Positions 63,499 to 64,000 of a stretch of DNA of 64,000 bases are shown in pieces. The notes beneath the pieces are model-generated. The model saw nothing but the letters and a program-made list of their open reading frames with translations, searched no databases and was not told where the DNA came from. This DNA comes from Actinomycetospora endophytica (GTDB taxonomy: Bacteria; Actinomycetota; Actinomycetes; Mycobacteriales; Pseudonocardiaceae), in assembly GCF_021026375.1 (NCBI RefSeq), contig NZ_JAJNDB010000006.1, forward strand, positions 310,001 through 374,000, given 5' to 3'. Within the stretch, counting starts at the first letter, position 1, and every line of letters starts with the position of its first letter. The position numbers and the translations under genes were made by a program.

Positions 63499-64000
63499 AT
63501 GCGCTTCGTGCTGCGCCTGCTCTCCCCGGTGCTCGGCCTGCTGGTGGCAGCGGTCGGGCTCATCACGACGATCGAGGTCGTCACCGCGTGGGTCGCGCCC
63601 GCGTCCTCCCCGCTCGTCGTCCCGTGGCCGACCTGGCAGGCCGCCCTGCTCTCCTCGACGTGGTCCTCGCCGGTCGTGCGCGGCGTGGCCATCGGGGTCG
63701 GCGTGGTCGGGCTGCTCGTGCTGCTGGTGGCCCTCGTCGCCCGCCGCCACGACGTCCGTCTCACCGACCCGGTCCCCGAGGTCACGGTGACCACCTCGCC
63801 GCGATCGCTCGCCCGCGCCGTCGGGCACGAGGTCCGGTCGCACGCCGACGTGGTGTCCGCGTCGGTCGTCGCCTCGTCGAAGAAGGTCGTGATCAAGGCC
63901 GGGACCCTCGACGCCCCCGACGACGTCCGCGCCGGCGTCCGCGAACGGGTCGACGAGCTGCTCTCCCGCCTGCCGCTCGCGCGCCGCCCGCGCGTGTCGG
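63499..64000 (+). CDS. DUF6286-type membrane protein (3' end cut by window)
   Basis: The first 167 codons of a membrane protein. There are two TM helices (LRLLSPVLGLLVAAVGLITT and VVRGVAIGVGVVGLLVLLVA), then a cytoplasmic/periplasmic alpha-beta domain: EVTVTTSPRSLARAVGHEVR, SASVVASSKKVVIKAGTLDA, VRERVDELLSRLPLARRPRV. This is the usual DUF6286 partner found after Asp23 genes in actinobacteria. The function is unknown; membrane anchoring of the Asp23 complex is plausible. The ATG at 63499 lies eight bases after the upstream stop. Confidence 0.82.
   Translation, partial: MRFVLRLLSPVLGLLVAAVGLITTIEVVTAWVAPASSPLVVPWPTWQAALLSSTWSSPVVRGVAIGVGVVGLLVLLVALVARRHDVRLTDPVPEVTVTTSPRSLARAVGHEVRSHADVVSASVVASSKKVVIKAGTLDAPDDVRAGVRERVDELLSRLPLARRPRVS

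Overview
The window is a gene-dense, very GC-rich (over 70 % by eye) chromosomal segment from an actinobacterium. Codon bias, frequent GTG starts, GTGA/ATGA start-stop overlaps, an ECF42-type sigma factor with a YCII partner, Asp23/DUF6286 genes and dynamin/Hsp70-like proteins point to Pseudonocardiaceae (Pseudonocardia or Actinomycetospora-like). That placement is inference. There are no rRNA or tRNA genes, CRISPR arrays, intact insertion sequences or phage genes.

Layout. 1-5 kb: the end of a NarL-type two-component system, an RDD membrane protein, a thiamine-diphosphate enzyme of the pyruvate oxidase type and a thiol-transferase. 5-7 kb: YCII protein plus ECF42-type sigma factor, then a 50-bp tandem repeat. 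7-11 kb: phosphoenolpyruvate carboxylase and a cation exchanger. 11-14 kb: pqqBCDE on the minus strand with no adjacent pqqA. 14-16 kb: a methylenetetrahydrofolate-reductase-like protein and a methyltransferase. 16-24 kb: an unusual signalling block with three histidine-kinase-like proteins in different states of decay (the largest carries a C-terminal degenerate dynamin-like GTPase domain), one NarL-type regulator and a divergent membrane-anchored Hsp70-like protein. 24-27 kb: small proteins, a PIG-L deacetylase and a scar joining two truncated genes. 27-33 kb: a five-gene operon for tetrahydrofolate-linked demethylation (DmdA-like GcvT protein, MTHFR, dimethylglycine-dehydrogenase-like flavoprotein, EtfB, EtfA) with tandem operators upstream. 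33-38 kb: SRPBCC, GYD and SnoaL-like small proteins next to a large LuxR (LAL) regulator. 38-40 kb: a DUF6777-type membrane-anchored protein and a HAD phosphatase. 40-51.5 kb: a surface polysaccharide locus (flippase, glycosidase-like protein, GT39, two GNAT/FemAB-like transferases, a GT4 and a GT2-GT4 fusion). 52-58 kb: glutamate synthase gltBD. 58-61.5 kb: a perfect SOS box ahead of a double-DUF3072 protein coupled to a RibD-like reductase and a methyltransferase. 61.6-64 kb: an Asp23/Gls24 envelope-stress operon cut by the window edge.

How the parts may connect. Five sites with a 7-4-7 inverted geometry (consensus near GGTRGGGTTCTCCCYACC) lie 56-130 bp upstream of start codons in the kinase/Hsp70 locus, at the HAD/DUF6777 junction and at three places in the polysaccharide locus. 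A sixth, perfect copy lies just after the Hsp70 gene. This suggests that one regulator, possibly the NarL-type regulator of the kinase/Hsp70 block, links that block to cell-surface genes. Two convergent gene pairs share long hairpins in which the two stop codons are symmetric mates.
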